Assembly (NCBI GenBank): GCA_949320185.1
Contig: CASGHK010000016.1
Span: 62,001-126,000, forward strand
Origin: an uncultured Methanomicrobiales archaeon
GTDB lineage: Archaea; Halobacteriota; Methanomicrobia; Methanomicrobiales; Methanospirillaceae
Direction: 5' to 3'
DNA: 64,000 nt
The notes under the pieces were generated by a model, which worked only from the letters and a program-made list of their open reading frames with translations, was not told the DNA's origin and did not search any database. Positions 7,965 to 15,769 of the stretch are shown one piece after another. The stretch's first letter is position 1. Each line of letters opens with the position of its first letter. A program made the translations under genes and the position numbers.

Positions 7965-8423
7965 ATGAGGGAGAATGTAACGAGTGGGACGCACGGGAAT
8001 CCTGACGAGGCCTCCCCGGCAGAGGTGGAAACGGCCCAGGGCGACCCGATGGCCCTGCCCGGGGTGGAGGCGGCGATCTTCGGGATCGCGAATTACTGTC
8101 CCGTCACCCTCGTCGGGACGAAGGTGATCGAGACCGTCTGTGGGGACGAACGATCGGTCCCCATCAGCAACGCCGAGCGGGTCCTCCGGTCCAACGTCCG
8201 GCTCGGGTACGGGATCGCGCTGGCCGGCTTCTTCTGCCCGATCTTCTGGATCTCGTATCTCGCCGGCGTGACCGGCGTGGAGCTGCGGTGGCATGCGGCT
8301 GCATCGGGCCTCATCGCGTTCTCCGGTCTTCTCCTCGCGGGGTGGAACCGGCATCATCTCGGCCGGCTCAGGCATGCCGCGGAATTATCCGGACGACCGA
8401 TAGATCACCGTCGAAAAAGATGA
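7965..8423 (+). CDS. Small membrane protein of unknown function (copy 1 of a duplicated family)
   Basis: About 150 residues with two hydrophobic helices, around GYGIALAGFFCPIFWISYLAG and AASGLIAFSGLLLAGW, and a basic end HHLGRLRHAAEL. A second, broken copy with the same helix pattern (FSPDFWYSPYIG, then HSGPLILFGAVDLAW) is at 9226-9513. The start is unsure: TTG 7926, ATG 7965 and ATG 8049 are all possible, and none has a well-placed ribosome site. The family is not recognised. The C39-like peptidase gene lies between the two copies. Confidence 0.5.
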   Translation: MRENVTSGTHGNPDEASPAEVETAQGDPMALPGVEAAIFGIANYCPVTLVGTKVIETVCGDERSVPISNAERVLRSNVRLGYGIALAGFFCPIFWISYLAGVTGVELRWHAAASGLIAFSGLLLAGWNRHHLGRLRHAAELSGRPIDHRRKR

Positions 8424-8516
8424 GAGGGGCACAGATGCGAGTTGGGACCGTAAATCGAATATTTTCGAGCAATACAAGAGTGGTTCCATCCATCCCCCAT
8501 CGAATGGTGACAGATT

Positions 8517-9146
8517 ATGCAGGCTGAACGTGGCGCGGCGATCCACCTGGATCTCCCCTTTTACCGGCAGCACTGGGACTTCACGTGCGGGCCGGCATCT
8601 TTGATGATGGCCATGAAGCACCTGGACGATGGAGTGCACCCAGACAGGGATCTGGAGATCGACATCTGGCGGGAGGCCACCTTCGTCGCGGCACGAGGGA
8701 CGAGCCGATACGGTCTGGCGTATGCCGCGGCCGTTCGCGGGTTCATGGCCAGGACCACCAGCAATAGCGGGGGCATCGATTTCCAGGAACGGCTTGCTTC
8801 GACCCTCGACGCATCGGATATGCAACTGCTCCGGGATCAGTTCGCCGAGCGACGAGCGCGGTGCTTGAAGCTGCACGTGCAGGAAGGACAGGAGACGATC
8901 ACCGGCAGCACCATCCGTCGATCCCTTGAGAGCGACCGCGTGCCGCTGATCGTCACGAGCGCGCTGTTCTACTGCGACGACGACCTCCCCCACTGGGTCG
9001 CGGTGACCGGGATGGACGACGCGTTCCTGTACTTCAACAACCCCGACGACACCTGGCCCCGGCGTCGAAGGTTCGCGCTGGCCGAACTTGAGCAGTTTGT
9101 CGGGTACCACGGCGACCAGTCCCTGGTAGAGGTCTGGAGAGATTGA
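8517..9146 (+). CDS. C39-like papain-fold cysteine peptidase domain protein
   Basis: A 209-residue protein without signal peptide. DFTCGPASLMMAMKHL places the nucleophile at Cys24, and LPHWVAVTGMDDAFLYFNNP places the histidine at His159 followed by an Asn/Asp-containing strand. This is the C39/DUF3335 arrangement used by enzymes that cut leader peptides or by transglutaminase-fold relatives. No ABC transporter or obvious precursor peptide is fused or adjacent. It lies between two copies of a small membrane protein gene. Substrate unknown. Confidence 0.7.
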   Translation: MQAERGAAIHLDLPFYRQHWDFTCGPASLMMAMKHLDDGVHPDRDLEIDIWREATFVAARGTSRYGLAYAAAVRGFMARTTSNSGGIDFQERLASTLDASDMQLLRDQFAERRARCLKLHVQEGQETITGSTIRRSLESDRVPLIVTSALFYCDDDLPHWVAVTGMDDAFLYFNNPDDTWPRRRRFALAELEQFVGYHGDQSLVEVWRD

Positions 9147-9225
9147 AACCCCCGACGGTCTCTCCTGTCGCAACCCCCGCGGTCATCAACCTCATCGCCG
9201 GGGGGCCGAAGACCGACGCCCGACG

Positions 9226-9513
9226 ATCGGTATCCCCGCCGATACCGTCTGCAACATCACGAACCGGGAAGTCTACCTGATGGGTTCGAATATTGTCGGG
9301 ATGGTGATCATGCTCATCGGGGTCTTCTCCCCGGACTTCTGGTATTCCCCCTATATCGGCGTGAGGTGAGGGGAACTGATGTGGAATGCCATCCACTCCG
9401 GCCCACTCATCCTCTTTGGCGCCGTGGATCTGGCCTGGTACCGGAATGATCTTGAGACCCATCGGAGAAAACTGCCCGAATCGCTAAGGTCGGCGCGGAG
9501 CAGGGACCAATAG
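9226..9513 (+). pseudogene. Broken second copy of the small membrane protein at 7965-8423
   Basis: The frame reads PADTVCNITNREVYLMGSNI, MLIGVFSPDFWYSPYIGVR, then an in-frame TGA at 9367-9369, then GELMWNAIHSGPLILFGAVD. Helix order, the CP/PDFW box and the following polar end match the intact gene upstream. It lacks a convincing start. Its product would be truncated before the second helix. Confidence 0.6.
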
Positions 9514-9568
9514 AGCGGGACCCAGGTACGATCCCCTTCCGGTACTTGGTTCGCAGGGATGGCGGTAT

Positions 9569-9850
9569 CTGATTGAGCACTATCCAACCCTCTTCAAGGC
9601 GCTCTCCGACGCGACACGGTTCCGCATGGTAATCCTCCTTTTGGACCTCGAACTCTGATTTACGCAGATCCAGTTCGCCCTCGGTGTTCCCTAATCAACG
9701 GTCTCGACGCACCTGACTGTGCTCAGGAATGCGGAGCTGGTGACGGACCGCCGGGACGACGCCTGGGTTTACTCCACGCTGTCCACTCCCAAGAGCCCGG
9801 TCGAGGAGGCGCTCTTCGAAGTCTTTCGCGAGGGTCTCAGGACGGAGTAG
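9569..9850 (+). pseudogene. ArsR-family repressor pseudogene
   Basis: One frame reads IEHYPTLFKALSDATRFRMV, LLLDLEL-stop-FTQIQFALGVP-stop-STVSTHLTVLRNAELV, then TDRRDDAWVYSTL. This is a complete ArsR winged helix broken by TGA at 9656-9658 and TAA at 9692-9694, with no start codon of its own. The intact ArsR gene at 15770 is a different, diverged protein. The remnant shows that this strand once had its own repressor beside the ATPase gene. Confidence 0.8.
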
Positions 9851-9984
9851 CCGTTCATGGCCGATCTCGCGAAGAGCATGGTCTGCCTCGACGAGCCCCG
9901 TGCTACCATCGTGACGCTGCGCCGCGCCGGTTGTGCCGCGAAAGCACCGGGGCGGGACGAATATAATGAGGAGAGCGACCCGGT

Positions 9985-12900
9985 TCAGCCCCGGGCCACG
10001 AGGACTGCAGACGCGCCGGCCTTCTTCACTTCCGTCGCGATCTGGGCGATCGAGACGGTCGCCGGGTCATAGCTGACCTTCATCTGGTTCGTGATCGGGT
10101 TCAGGAAAATGGTCGCCATCCCATTCAACGCCTTGACCCGCTTCTCCACGATCGCGCCCGAGCAGGTGCACCCGAGCCCCTCGATCCGGAACGTCGCGGT
10201 CTCGAGGCCTGCCGGCGGAATCCCTGCGGCGGGAGTTACCCGCACCTCGGGCGCGGATGTCTCCGGGGAGCAGCACGAAGATGCGCCGCCAGTCGGCACC
10301 GCGTCACTCGCCGCAGGCCCGCAGCAGCCCCTCGGTACGGGCGCGTCGTCGACAAGGATCGATGGCGCCAACTGAAAGTCGACCTGCGGTTCCCCGCAGG
10401 CGCAGCTGCCGGATGACGCAGGAGACGCGGCCGGAGCAGCAATCGGCGACATGGGAACGGGGGCTGGAGGCGCCACGACTGCGGACGGCGCGGGCTCGTT
10501 CCTACTCTTCCAGGTCAGGAGCCGCAGGGCGTTCAGGATCACGAAGACCGCGGACCCCTCGTTCAGGAGCAGGCCGGAGACCAGACCAAGGTAGCCGAGC
10601 AGGGCCGCGACGACCATGAAGGCGACATTGATCAGCGAGACCGCGATGTTCTGCCGGATGACCGAGACCGTACGGTGCGAGAGCTCGCGCACGTACGCGA
10701 GCTTCGCGAGGTCATCGGACATCAGGACCACGTCGCCGGCCTCGATCGCGATGTCCGTGCCGGCCGCGCCCATGGCGATCCCGACGTCCGCGACGGCCAT
10801 GGCCGGGGCGTCGTTGATCCCGTCGCCGACCATAGCCACGGAGCCGTACTGCGCCTTCAGCTGCCGAATAGCGTCGATCTTGTCCGTCGGCAGGAGCTGC
10901 GCCCGGTACTCGTCTACGCCGACGCGGCGCGCGATGGCTCTCGCCGATCGTTCGTTGTCCCCGGTCAGCATCACGGTCCGGACGCCGGCACGCGAGAGCC
11001 GCTGCAGAGCCTCTACCGCGCCGGTTCGCACCTCGTCGGCGATCGCGATGAGGCCGGCGAGCTGGCCGCCGCGGCTCACGAGGACCACGGTGCGGCCCTC
11101 GCCCTCGAGCCGCGTGACGGCTTCGTCAGCCCTGTCCGTGTCGATACCCTGCTCGGAGAGGGCGCGGGGGCTCCCTATCCGGCAGACCTGGCCGTCGACG
11201 GTGGCCGAGACCCCGCGCCCGGCTCTCTCCTGGAACTCTTCTGCCGGTCGGTTCGAGAACGTCCCGCTCTCCCGTGCCTTCCGGACGATCGCCGCCGCGA
11301 GCGGATGGCCGGAGCGCGACTCGATGCAGCTGGCGAGGTCGAGGAGATCCGTATCGCTGAGATCGCCGAAGGTCACGACATCCGTGACCGCGGGCCGACC
11401 GATAGTCAGGGTCCCGGTCTTGTCGAACGCGATGACCTTCACCGTGTCGACGACCTCCAGGTACGAGCCGCCTTTGAAGACCGTCCCGTTCTTTGCGGCG
11501 TTCGCCATCGCGCCGACGACCGCGACGGGGACCGAGAGGGCGAGGCCGCACGAGCACGAGACCACGAAGACGACGAGCCCCCTGTAGATGAACGGGTACC
11601 ACTCCGCACCGAAGAAGAGCGGCGGAACGGTCGCAACCAGGACGCCGAGGACGAACATGGCCGGCGTGTACCACTTCCCGAACGAGTCCGAGAACCGCTG
11701 GTACGACGTCCGCTTCGCCTGTGCCTCCTCGACCGAGAGGATGATCCGTGAGAGCATCGTCTCGGACGCCGGCTTCGTGACCCGGACCTCAAGCGAGCCG
11801 TTCTGGTTGATGGTCCCGGCGAAGACCTCCTCGCCGGGGCCGCGGTGGACGGGCACGGGTTCGCCCGTCACGGCGGCCTGGTCGACATACGACGAACCCA
11901 CAGCGACCGTGCCGTCGACAGGGATCCGCTCGCCCGGGCGGACAATAACCGTCTCGCCGACGCCAATCATCTCGACCGCATAGATGGATTCGCAGCCGTT
12001 GCGGCGGACCAGCGCTTCCCTTGGCACGAGCGCCATGAGCGAACGGATCGCGCCCCGTGCCTTGTCCACGGCATAGGATTCGAGGACGTCGCCCAGGGAG
12101 TAGACGACGATCAGCACGGCGGCCTCGCCCCACAGACCGAGCGCCATCGCGCCGACCGAGCCGATCAGCATCAGGAGATGGATCGTTGGCGTCATGTTCC
12201 GGAGTGCGATCAGTGCCTTCCTCGCCGGGTAATAGACGCCGATCAGGACGGCGATGAGATACAGGATATTAACGTAGAGGATCGGCGTCCCGAGGTAGTC
12301 GGCGACGAACGCGATGACCGCGGTGATGAAGCTCCCGTACAGGGCGAGCTGCTGCGGCTCACGCCACCAGGTGCTCTTCCGCCCCTCGCTCCGCACGAGC
12401 GAGGCTGTCATCCCCGTCTCTGCGACGGTCCGGATGATCTCCTGAACGCCTGTGACTGACGGGTCGTAGGCGATGCGCGCCTGGCCGGTGACGGGCGTGA
12501 TCTCCTGGCCGCGAACACCGGCGAGCGCGTTCAGCTTCCGGGCAAGGAGGTCGGCGTTGCAGGTGCAGTCCATGCCCTGGATCTGAAGTGTGACCGTCTC
12601 CAGCCCGGTTTCGTCGGCGGGGAGGGTAGCTGCCGGGGCCGGGATCGTGCCCTCTCCAAAGCAGCAGGATGCAGGCGCTTCAGGGGCAGGGCAGCAGGAC
12701 TGGGCTGGCGCTGCCGCTGGTGAACAGCAGGAGATGGTAGGCTCGGGCGCCCCGCAGCAGGGCACACCGCTGCGCCGGTCGGCCGCGGTCATGATCGCGG
12801 CCGCGATCATGGACTCGGGCAGCTCCTCGTGCACCTCGTCGCCGACTGTCACCGTCCGGCAGCTGCAGGGCACGCCGACGAGATCGCCGCAGGAGGGGCA

Positions 12901-13149
12901 GTCCGAGACTGCGGCCATACCGCCGACCAGTTCCTCGACAAGCGTGCCGTCGACCAGGACCTCGTTCGAGTGCGCGATCTCATCGGGCGGGAGCTCCACC
13001 TCGCGGAGCTCGAGCTCGATTCCCTGTGCCACGACGACGGGGCGCATCGCTTCGACCGCCGCCCTGACGTTTTTTCCTGTCGTTTTGCAACGGTCGCAGG
13101 TCTCGCCTCCGACGGCGAGGCGGCGCCATTCGACAATAAGTGGAGTCAT
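9985..13149 (-). CDS. Multidomain heavy-metal P1B-type ATPase with DUF2703 head, two HMA domains and CSC metal motif
   Basis: The 1054-residue protein starts with a DUF2703/thioredoxin-like domain (about 1-125; ETCDRCKTT, DCPSCGD, PCSC). A Cys-Pro-Ala linker with repeated CC pairs (130-165) follows, then an HMA domain with Cys195-Thr-Cys197, membrane helices, the TGE loop (AVTGEPVPV), Cys532-Ser-Cys534 in helix 6, DKTGT at 576-580, SGHPLA and GDGIND at 775-780. A second Cys-rich linker and a C-terminal HMA with Cys994-Thr-Cys996 end the protein. It should pump soft metal ions out of the cell. Odd points: helix 6 has CSC where CPC is usual, both HMA domains carry CTC instead of CxxC, and three accessory domains are fused. 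It is the last gene of the minus-strand operon and overlaps the preceding DGC gene by 4 bp. Confidence 0.93.
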   Translation of the reverse strand: MTPLIVEWRRLAVGGETCDRCKTTGKNVRAAVEAMRPVVVAQGIELELREVELPPDEIAHSNEVLVDGTLVEELVGGMAAVSDCPSCGDLVGVPCSCRTVTVGDEVHEELPESMIAAAIMTAADRRSGVPCCGAPEPTISCCSPAAAPAQSCCPAPEAPASCCFGEGTIPAPAATLPADETGLETVTLQIQGMDCTCNADLLARKLNALAGVRGQEITPVTGQARIAYDPSVTGVQEIIRTVAETGMTASLVRSEGRKSTWWREPQQLALYGSFITAVIAFVADYLGTPILYVNILYLIAVLIGVYYPARKALIALRNMTPTIHLLMLIGSVGAMALGLWGEAAVLIVVYSLGDVLESYAVDKARGAIRSLMALVPREALVRRNGCESIYAVEMIGVGETVIVRPGERIPVDGTVAVGSSYVDQAAVTGEPVPVHRGPGEEVFAGTINQNGSLEVRVTKPASETMLSRIILSVEEAQAKRTSYQRFSDSFGKWYTPAMFVLGVLVATVPPLFFGAEWYPFIYRGLVVFVVSCSCGLALSVPVAVVGAMANAAKNGTVFKGGSYLEVVDTVKVIAFDKTGTLTIGRPAVTDVVTFGDLSDTDLLDLASCIESRSGHPLAAAIVRKARESGTFSNRPAEEFQERAGRGVSATVDGQVCRIGSPRALSEQGIDTDRADEAVTRLEGEGRTVVLVSRGGQLAGLIAIADEVRTGAVEALQRLSRAGVRTVMLTGDNERSARAIARRVGVDEYRAQLLPTDKIDAIRQLKAQYGSVAMVGDGINDAPAMAVADVGIAMGAAGTDIAIEAGDVVLMSDDLAKLAYVRELSHRTVSVIRQNIAVSLINVAFMVVAALLGYLGLVSGLLLNEGSAVFVILNALRLLTWKSRNEPAPSAVVAPPAPVPMSPIAAPAASPASSGSCACGEPQVDFQLAPSILVDDAPVPRGCCGPAASDAVPTGGASSCCSPETSAPEVRVTPAAGIPPAGLETATFRIEGLGCTCSGAIVEKRVKALNGMATIFLNPITNQMKVSYDPATVSIAQIATEVKKAGASAVLVARG

Positions 13150-13493
13150 GCTCTGTCCACTGCCTCGAGCACGGCCCTGATGACCGTCTCGATCTCGCTG
13201 TATTTCACCTCGGCCCGGCCGTCCTTGACAATGCCGAGGTCGATGGCCTTGATGCGGATTGACGGCTCGACGCCGGCCTCGGCCGCTTTTTTACTGCCGC
13301 AGCAGTCCTCGCATCCGTCGAGCGCGACCACGAGATCTGCGTCGTCGGCCGCGACCGCGATCGCGGCGGGCCCTGCCTGTGCGCGGACCCATTCGGTCCG
13401 CCCGGGCCGACGCATGAGCAGCTGCTGACCGACAGCCGTCGTGAGCCGTCCCACATTCGAGAGGCCCGAGCAGGTGATCAGCGTGACCGTCAT
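13146..13493 (-). CDS. DGC-domain putative zinc-binding protein, short form
   Basis: 115 residues starting MTVTLITCSGLSNVGRLTT, with DGC in VVALDGCEDCCGSKK and a closing helix ETVIRAVLEAV. It lacks the Cys/Gly tail of the other two DGC proteins in this window. The start at 13493 follows GGGTGATGAG and overlaps the stop region of the upstream DGC gene; the longer frame to 13547 would add a low-complexity alanine stretch. It is directly followed by the P-type ATPase gene (4 bp overlap), so the two are translationally coupled. Confidence 0.78.
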   Translation of the reverse strand: MTVTLITCSGLSNVGRLTTAVGQQLLMRRPGRTEWVRAQAGPAAIAVAADDADLVVALDGCEDCCGSKKAAEAGVEPSIRIKAIDLGIVKDGRAEVKYSEIETVIRAVLEAVDRA

Positions 13494-13497
13494 CTCA

Positions 13498-13941
13498 TCA
13501 CCCACAGCAGCTGCTGCTGCCGCTGCCGCATCCACAATCCCCATCATTGGTGGCCGGCGGCTGCTTTCTGTCGCTTCCGGTGGAAGGCGCCGTCTCCGCG
13601 GCCGTCACCACCCGGTCGATCTCCTCGTCCCTGAGGGTCAGGTCGCCGCTCTTTTCGATCCCGAGGTCGCTGACCACCACGTGCCGGTTCGGAGTGACCC
13701 CGACCGCCTCGAGAGTCTTCTTCGCGCAGCCGACCTCGCAGCCGTCGATTGCGACGACTTCGTCGGCCAGCCTCGCCGCCGTGACGAAGCCCTTCTGTCC
13801 GCTCCCGAGGCCGCCGAGGCAGCCGATCCGGCCGGTGCCGCGCTGAGTCATGCGCACAGCGGCCGCGTTCGCGAGCTGGCCGGTGTTCGACGCGCCGGCA
13901 CAGCCGTAGATAGCGGTCCGTTTTGGCAGCTGTTCGACCAT
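13498..13941 (-). CDS. DGC-domain putative zinc-binding protein, long form with Cys-rich tail
   Basis: 147 residues. IYGCAGASNTGQLANAAAVR and VVAIDGCEVGCAKK are the family motifs, and the tail CGCGSGSSSCCG is a likely metal-binding end like that of the protein at 1415-1867. It lies 3 bp after the thioredoxin-like gene. Two DGC proteins in tandem, a long and a short one, suggest a heteromeric or sequential role, which is inferred. Confidence 0.8.
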   Translation of the reverse strand: MVEQLPKRTAIYGCAGASNTGQLANAAAVRMTQRGTGRIGCLGGLGSGQKGFVTAARLADEVVAIDGCEVGCAKKTLEAVGVTPNRHVVVSDLGIEKSGDLTLRDEEIDRVVTAAETAPSTGSDRKQPPATNDGDCGCGSGSSSCCG

Positions 13942-13944
13942 CGA

Positions 13945-14184
13945 CTAGGCTCCCGCGGTCAGTAGTTCTCTGATCTCCTTGACGGATGGCACTCGCCCCG
14001 CGACCTTCGTCTCGCCGTCGATCACGAGCGCCGGGGTGAAGATGATCCCCCGGTTCATGATCTCGACGATGTCGTCCACCTTGACAACCTCTGCCGTGAG
14101 GTCCATCTCCCGGACCGCTTCTGTAACATGCTTCTCGAGCTGGTGGCACTTGGCACACCCGTTACCGAAGATTTCAACTTTCAT
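13945..14184 (-). CDS. Thioredoxin-like mini-protein (redox-active disulfide protein 2 type)
   Basis: 79 residues starting MKVEIFGNGCAKCHQLEKHV, with CxxC at about 10-13 and the cis-proline segment FTPALVIDG. ATG 14184 is chosen because GGGAGG lies eight bases upstream and the codon overlaps the stop of the preceding gene (ATGA). It is the counterpart of the 1174-1410 gene and should reduce a disulfide in a partner, perhaps the DGC proteins or the DUF2703 head of the ATPase. Confidence 0.83.
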   Translation of the reverse strand: MKVEIFGNGCAKCHQLEKHVTEAVREMDLTAEVVKVDDIVEIMNRGIIFTPALVIDGETKVAGRVPSVKEIRELLTAGA

Positions 14185-14453
14185 TTGATGCCTCCCTGAC
14201 TGTTCCATCGTCCATATTCCCGATACACGGCCCTGGCATAGGCCTCGGCAGCGGGCGGTGGGACGTAGTTGTAGACCTTCACACGCTTGATCAGCTCGGC
14301 CCGGACCGCCGACTCATCAATCAACCCGAGGTCGCGCACCTCGGCAAAGACGAGATCGAGCATGGCGAGCCCGACAGTCACGCCGTATACCTCGACCGGC
14401 TTCACGCGCCGCATCGCGTCCGCGGCGCAGCACGGTATGTCGTTGTTCTTCAT
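14181..14453 (-). CDS. Small conserved-looking protein of unknown function in the permease operon
   Basis: 90 residues, soluble, beginning MKNNDIPCCAADAMRRVKPV with a vicinal Cys-Cys pair at about 8-9, then a helical middle and VYNYVPPPAAEAYARAVYRE near the end. It starts 4 bp after the permease stop and overlaps the thioredoxin-like gene by 4 bp, so it belongs to the operon. I do not recognise the family. The CC pair and the neighbours suggest a metal- or thiol-related role. Confidence 0.65.
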   Translation of the reverse strand: MKNNDIPCCAADAMRRVKPVEVYGVTVGLAMLDLVFAEVRDLGLIDESAVRAELIKRVKVYNYVPPPAAEAYARAVYREYGRWNSQGGIK

Positions 14454-14457
14454 CTCG

Positions 14458-15432
14458 TCATCTCACGATCCAGTTGAAGAGATAGCCCACCGCGATGATC
14501 CCCGTCCCGACAACGCCGATGAAGACCGCAAGCAGGCGCGGCTTGAGGATCTTCCGAAGCAGGATCATCTCGGGCAGCGAGAGCGCCGTCACGGCCATCA
14601 TGAATGCGAGGGCCGTGCCGAGCGCGACGCCGGCGCGGGTCAGCTCGGAGACGAGCGGCAGGATTCCGGCCGCGTTCGAGTAGAGCGGGATCCCGATCAG
14701 CACGGCGATGATCACTGAGAGCGGGTTGCCAGGCCCGGCGTACTCCGCCAGAGCGCCGGCCGGGATCCAGCCGTGCATCAAGGCGCCGATCCCGATGCCG
14801 ATCACGACGTAGAGCCAGATCCGTTTGAGGATGTCGAGTGACGCTTCCCACGACCCGACGAGACGCTCCCTGAGCGTCGGCTTTTCACCTTCGCCGCCGG
14901 AGGGGCCGACCCTGATCTGGTAGACATACTCCTCGACGTACTGCTCCATGCCGAGCCGGCCGATCACGATCCCCGCGACGATCGCGATGCTCAGGCCGGC
15001 CGCAATGTAGATCAGCGCAATCTGCCATCCGAAGAGGCCCCAGAGCATGCCGAGTGCGATCTCATTGACCATCGGCGCCGAGATCAGGAACGAGAATGTG
15101 ACCCCGAGCGGGATCCCGGCCTCGACAAAGCCGATGAAGAGCGGCACGGCCGAGCAGGAGCAGAACGGCGTCACGATCCCGAGGAGCGCGGCCAGGCCGT
15201 TGCCAACGACGGTCGAGCCCTTCCGCTCTGCCAGCCACGCCCGCGTCTTTTCCGGCGAGAAGAAACTCCGAATGAACGTGATCGCGAAGATGATCACGAC
15301 CAGGAGGATGAAGATCTTGACCGTGTCGAAGAGGAAGAAGTTCAGGGCAGAGGCGGCCGGCGATGTCGGGGATAGTCCGAGGAGGCTGTACGTGAACCAG
15401 TCCACGGCCGCCTGCCAGGGCTCAAAGACCAT
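14458..15432 (-). CDS. DUF318/ArsP-type permease (second copy)
   Basis: 324 residues with about eight to ten hydrophobic segments. TPFCSCSAVPLFIGFVEAGI is the CSC-containing signature of the family, followed by FLISAPMVNEIALGM; a second signature-like half is at GIPLYSNAAGILPLVSELTR. ATG 15432 is preferred to GTG 15441 because GGGAGG lies eight bases upstream of the ATG. It differs clearly from the copy at 2217-3305, so it is not a recent duplication. It likely exports a metal(loid) species. Confidence 0.9.
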   Translation of the reverse strand: MVFEPWQAAVDWFTYSLLGLSPTSPAASALNFFLFDTVKIFILLVVIIFAITFIRSFFSPEKTRAWLAERKGSTVVGNGLAALLGIVTPFCSCSAVPLFIGFVEAGIPLGVTFSFLISAPMVNEIALGMLWGLFGWQIALIYIAAGLSIAIVAGIVIGRLGMEQYVEEYVYQIRVGPSGGEGEKPTLRERLVGSWEASLDILKRIWLYVVIGIGIGALMHGWIPAGALAEYAGPGNPLSVIIAVLIGIPLYSNAAGILPLVSELTRAGVALGTALAFMMAVTALSLPEMILLRKILKPRLLAVFIGVVGTGIIAVGYLFNWIVR

Positions 15433-15464
15433 CGGCAGCACCTCCCGCTATGCGCCTGTTCCGT

Positions 15465-15656
15465 TCAATCGCGGGTATGGCTCTCACCCCGCAGCATCGC
15501 CATGCAGGGGTATCCCCCGCCGCGCGTCATGCATTTCATCCGCCGCCGCATCATGAACGCCATCACGACGCCGGCCCCGACGGCAAACAGGAGCAGCAGC
15601 CCGAGTATGAGCAGCACCGTTCGCCCGATGGTCAGACTGATGAGTATGTCGTCCAT
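15465..15656 (-). CDS. Small single-pass membrane protein, first gene of the minus-strand metal operon
   Basis: 63 residues: MDDILISLTIGRTVLLILGL and a hydrophobic helix to about residue 36, then a basic, Met/Cys-containing end (RRRMKCMTRGGGYPCMAMLR). GGAGTGGAG precedes the ATG. The family is not recognised. Its Met and Cys residues could bind soft metal. It is the gene closest to the divergent ArsR promoter region. Confidence 0.6.
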   Translation of the reverse strand: MDDILISLTIGRTVLLILGLLLLFAVGAGVVMAFMMRRRMKCMTRGGGYPCMAMLRGESHTRD

Positions 15657-15686
15657 GTCTATCTCCACTCCAACAAAGAAGGTACA

Positions 15687-15768
15687 GAGTTCAACATAAT
15701 TTGAATGCCCATTAACTTGAAAGCTCTTCCGAAATTTATATCTTGTGATTTCACGTATTGTTGAACTC
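15687..15768. promoter_or_regulatory. Divergent promoter with ArsR operator-like inverted repeats
   Basis: GAGTTCAACA at 15687-15696 and its exact reverse complement TGTTGAACTC at 15759-15768 flank the region between the minus-strand operon and arsR. The left arm also overlaps TTCAA-N6-TTGAA (15690-15705). A TATA-like AAATTTATAT (15732-15741) lies about 29 bases before the arsR ATG. The right arm abuts the arsR start codon, consistent with autoregulation. Confidence 0.65.
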
Positions 15769-15769
15769 A

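Noticed and set aside
9656-9694. Stop codons in the ArsR frame read as recoding
   Set aside because: They are TGA and TAA, not the TAG used for pyrrolysine, and no selenocysteine-type structure is seen; pseudogene is simpler.
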